NCBI GenBank assembly: GCA_964613795.1
Contig: CAZTJR010000013.1
Span: forward strand, 1 to 64,000
Length of the DNA: 64,000 nt
From: Chromatocurvus sp964613795
GTDB taxonomy: Bacteria > Pseudomonadota > Gammaproteobacteria > Pseudomonadales > Halieaceae
Reading direction: 5' to 3'
Shown: positions 63,363 to 64,000 of the stretch, piece by piece
Layout of the letters: every line of letters begins with the position of its first letter
Numbering within the stretch: the stretch's first letter is position 1
Position numbers and translations under genes: made by a program
Notes under the pieces: generated by a model
What the model was told of the DNA's origin: nothing
Databases searched by the model: none
Seen by the model: only the letters and a program-made list of their open reading frames with translations

Positions 63363-63419
63363 CGGAAGGCGCTGATTGCGTATTATGTATACTCAATTTA
63401 ATTTTAAGGCGATGAATTC

Positions 63420-63905
63420 ATGCAGGAGAAGCTCGACAAACTCGATCGGCGTATTCTTCAGCTGCTGCAGCGGGACGCCGGACTCAGTGCCGCGGAGATT
63501 GCCGACAAGATTGGACTGACCCAGCCACCCTGCTGGCGACGCATCCGTCGCCTTGAGGACATCGGTGTCATACAGCGCCGCGTGGCCCTGCTGGACCAGC
63601 GCAAGCTCGGCCTGAATGTTACTGTGTTCGCCCGCGTCAAGCTGTCCGCACACGGCAAGCGTTCGCTGCCCGAATTCGAGGAACAGATCCGCGATCTGCC
63701 CGAGGTGCTGGAGTGCCACACCGTGATGGGCGATTACGACTTCCTGCTGAAAATCGTCACCCGGGATATCGATACCTACGAGACGCTGTTCCGACAGAAA
63801 CTGTCACAGATGCCCACGGTGCAGGAGATTCACTCCAACGCGGCCCTGTCGCGGGTGAAGATCACCACTGAACTGCCGCTGGATGTAGAGCAGATGACGC
63901 TGTAA
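63420..63905 (+). CDS. Lrp/AsnC-family transcriptional regulator
   Basis: A 161-residue regulator. LDKLDRRILQLLQRDAGLSA and AEIADKIGLTQPPCWRRIRR form the N-terminal HTH (about 5-50). The RAM effector domain follows with EVLECHTVMGDYDFLLKIVT and the closing VQEIHSNAALSRVKITTELP. Lrp-family proteins sense amino acids and form octamers or larger discs. The divergent acetolactate synthase gene suggests that it tunes branched-chain amino-acid synthesis, probably with leucine as signal, although the ligand is inference. About 95 bp to the window end hold nothing I recognise. Confidence 0.93.
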   Translation: MQEKLDKLDRRILQLLQRDAGLSAAEIADKIGLTQPPCWRRIRRLEDIGVIQRRVALLDQRKLGLNVTVFARVKLSAHGKRSLPEFEEQIRDLPEVLECHTVMGDYDFLLKIVTRDIDTYETLFRQKLSQMPTVQEIHSNAALSRVKITTELPLDVEQMTL

Positions 63906-64000
63906 GCGGACGGCCACACAGCGAGCTCGGCAATCCTCAGCGTCGCAGCCCGGGTGCTGTCGCCAACCAGGAATCACACGTCGTTATCTCTTCTGCAAAC

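Overview
The window reads as chromosomal DNA of a GC-rich aerobic gammaproteobacterium. Support for that comes from BamE, RnfH, RatA, an E. coli-type FadE, AceK, a Pseudomonas-like Fur with a single Cys after the metal-binding His cluster, and a tmRNA tag of the form (A)ANDDNYALAA. The many fatty-acid genes would suit a marine lipid-using lineage, but that is inference. Two runs of exactly 100 N (19126-19225 and 40737-40836) show it is a scaffold. Both lie inside short tandem repeats.

Layout. 1-10 kb holds the end of a histidine kinase, a crotonase-like protein, Tag glycosylase, a tandem TetR regulator coupled to acyl-CoA thioesterase II, and a minus-strand run with a paired acyl-CoA dehydrogenase, an SDR, AceK and two histidine phosphatases. 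10.4-17.3 kb is the heat-shock block hrcA-grpE-dnaK-dnaJ-dapB-ybbN, with sigma-32-like promoters before grpE and dnaK. 17.4-25.3 kb is housekeeping: recN with a LexA-like box, fur, bamE, rnfH, ratA, an NSS transporter, smpB, an N-acyl-D-amino-acid deacylase-like protein and a DUF924 protein. 25.4-32.4 kb has acnA, fadE and a Tat-exported amidohydrolase.

32.4-35.6 kb is accessory DNA. A tmRNA gene (ssrA) is followed by a visibly AT-richer stretch with a HipBA toxin-antitoxin pair, repeated GCAAC-N6-GTTGC operators, an excisionase-like HTH protein, an inverted copy of the tmRNA T-arm and a chimera of helicase and antitoxin fragments. No integrase is visible. 35.6-40.7 kb carries secreted hydrolases (S10 and M20 peptidases), a PstS-like protein and a DUF1499 membrane protein.

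41.2-47.0 kb is the most interesting part: a tightly overlapping five-gene operon with its own promoter and a palindrome over the -10 box. It encodes a P-loop (DUF1611-like) protein, an alpha/beta hydrolase, an HlyD-type adaptor, a 7TM protein fused to an ATP-grasp-like domain that looks degenerate, and an aspartyl/asparaginyl beta-hydroxylase with its Fe/2OG residues intact. I know of no described system with this set. It could be a membrane-linked peptide or small-molecule modification and export system.

47-64 kb holds an SDR, a glycan operon (DedA/VTT protein, glycosidase, glycosyltransferase), a formate/nitrite channel, UbiA-type prenyltransferase with a bile-acid-type symporter, a phosphoketolase-acetate kinase operon (ackA appears to start at CTG), an APS-reductase-type CysH with a sugar epimerase, and a stand-alone acetolactate synthase divergent from an Lrp/AsnC regulator.
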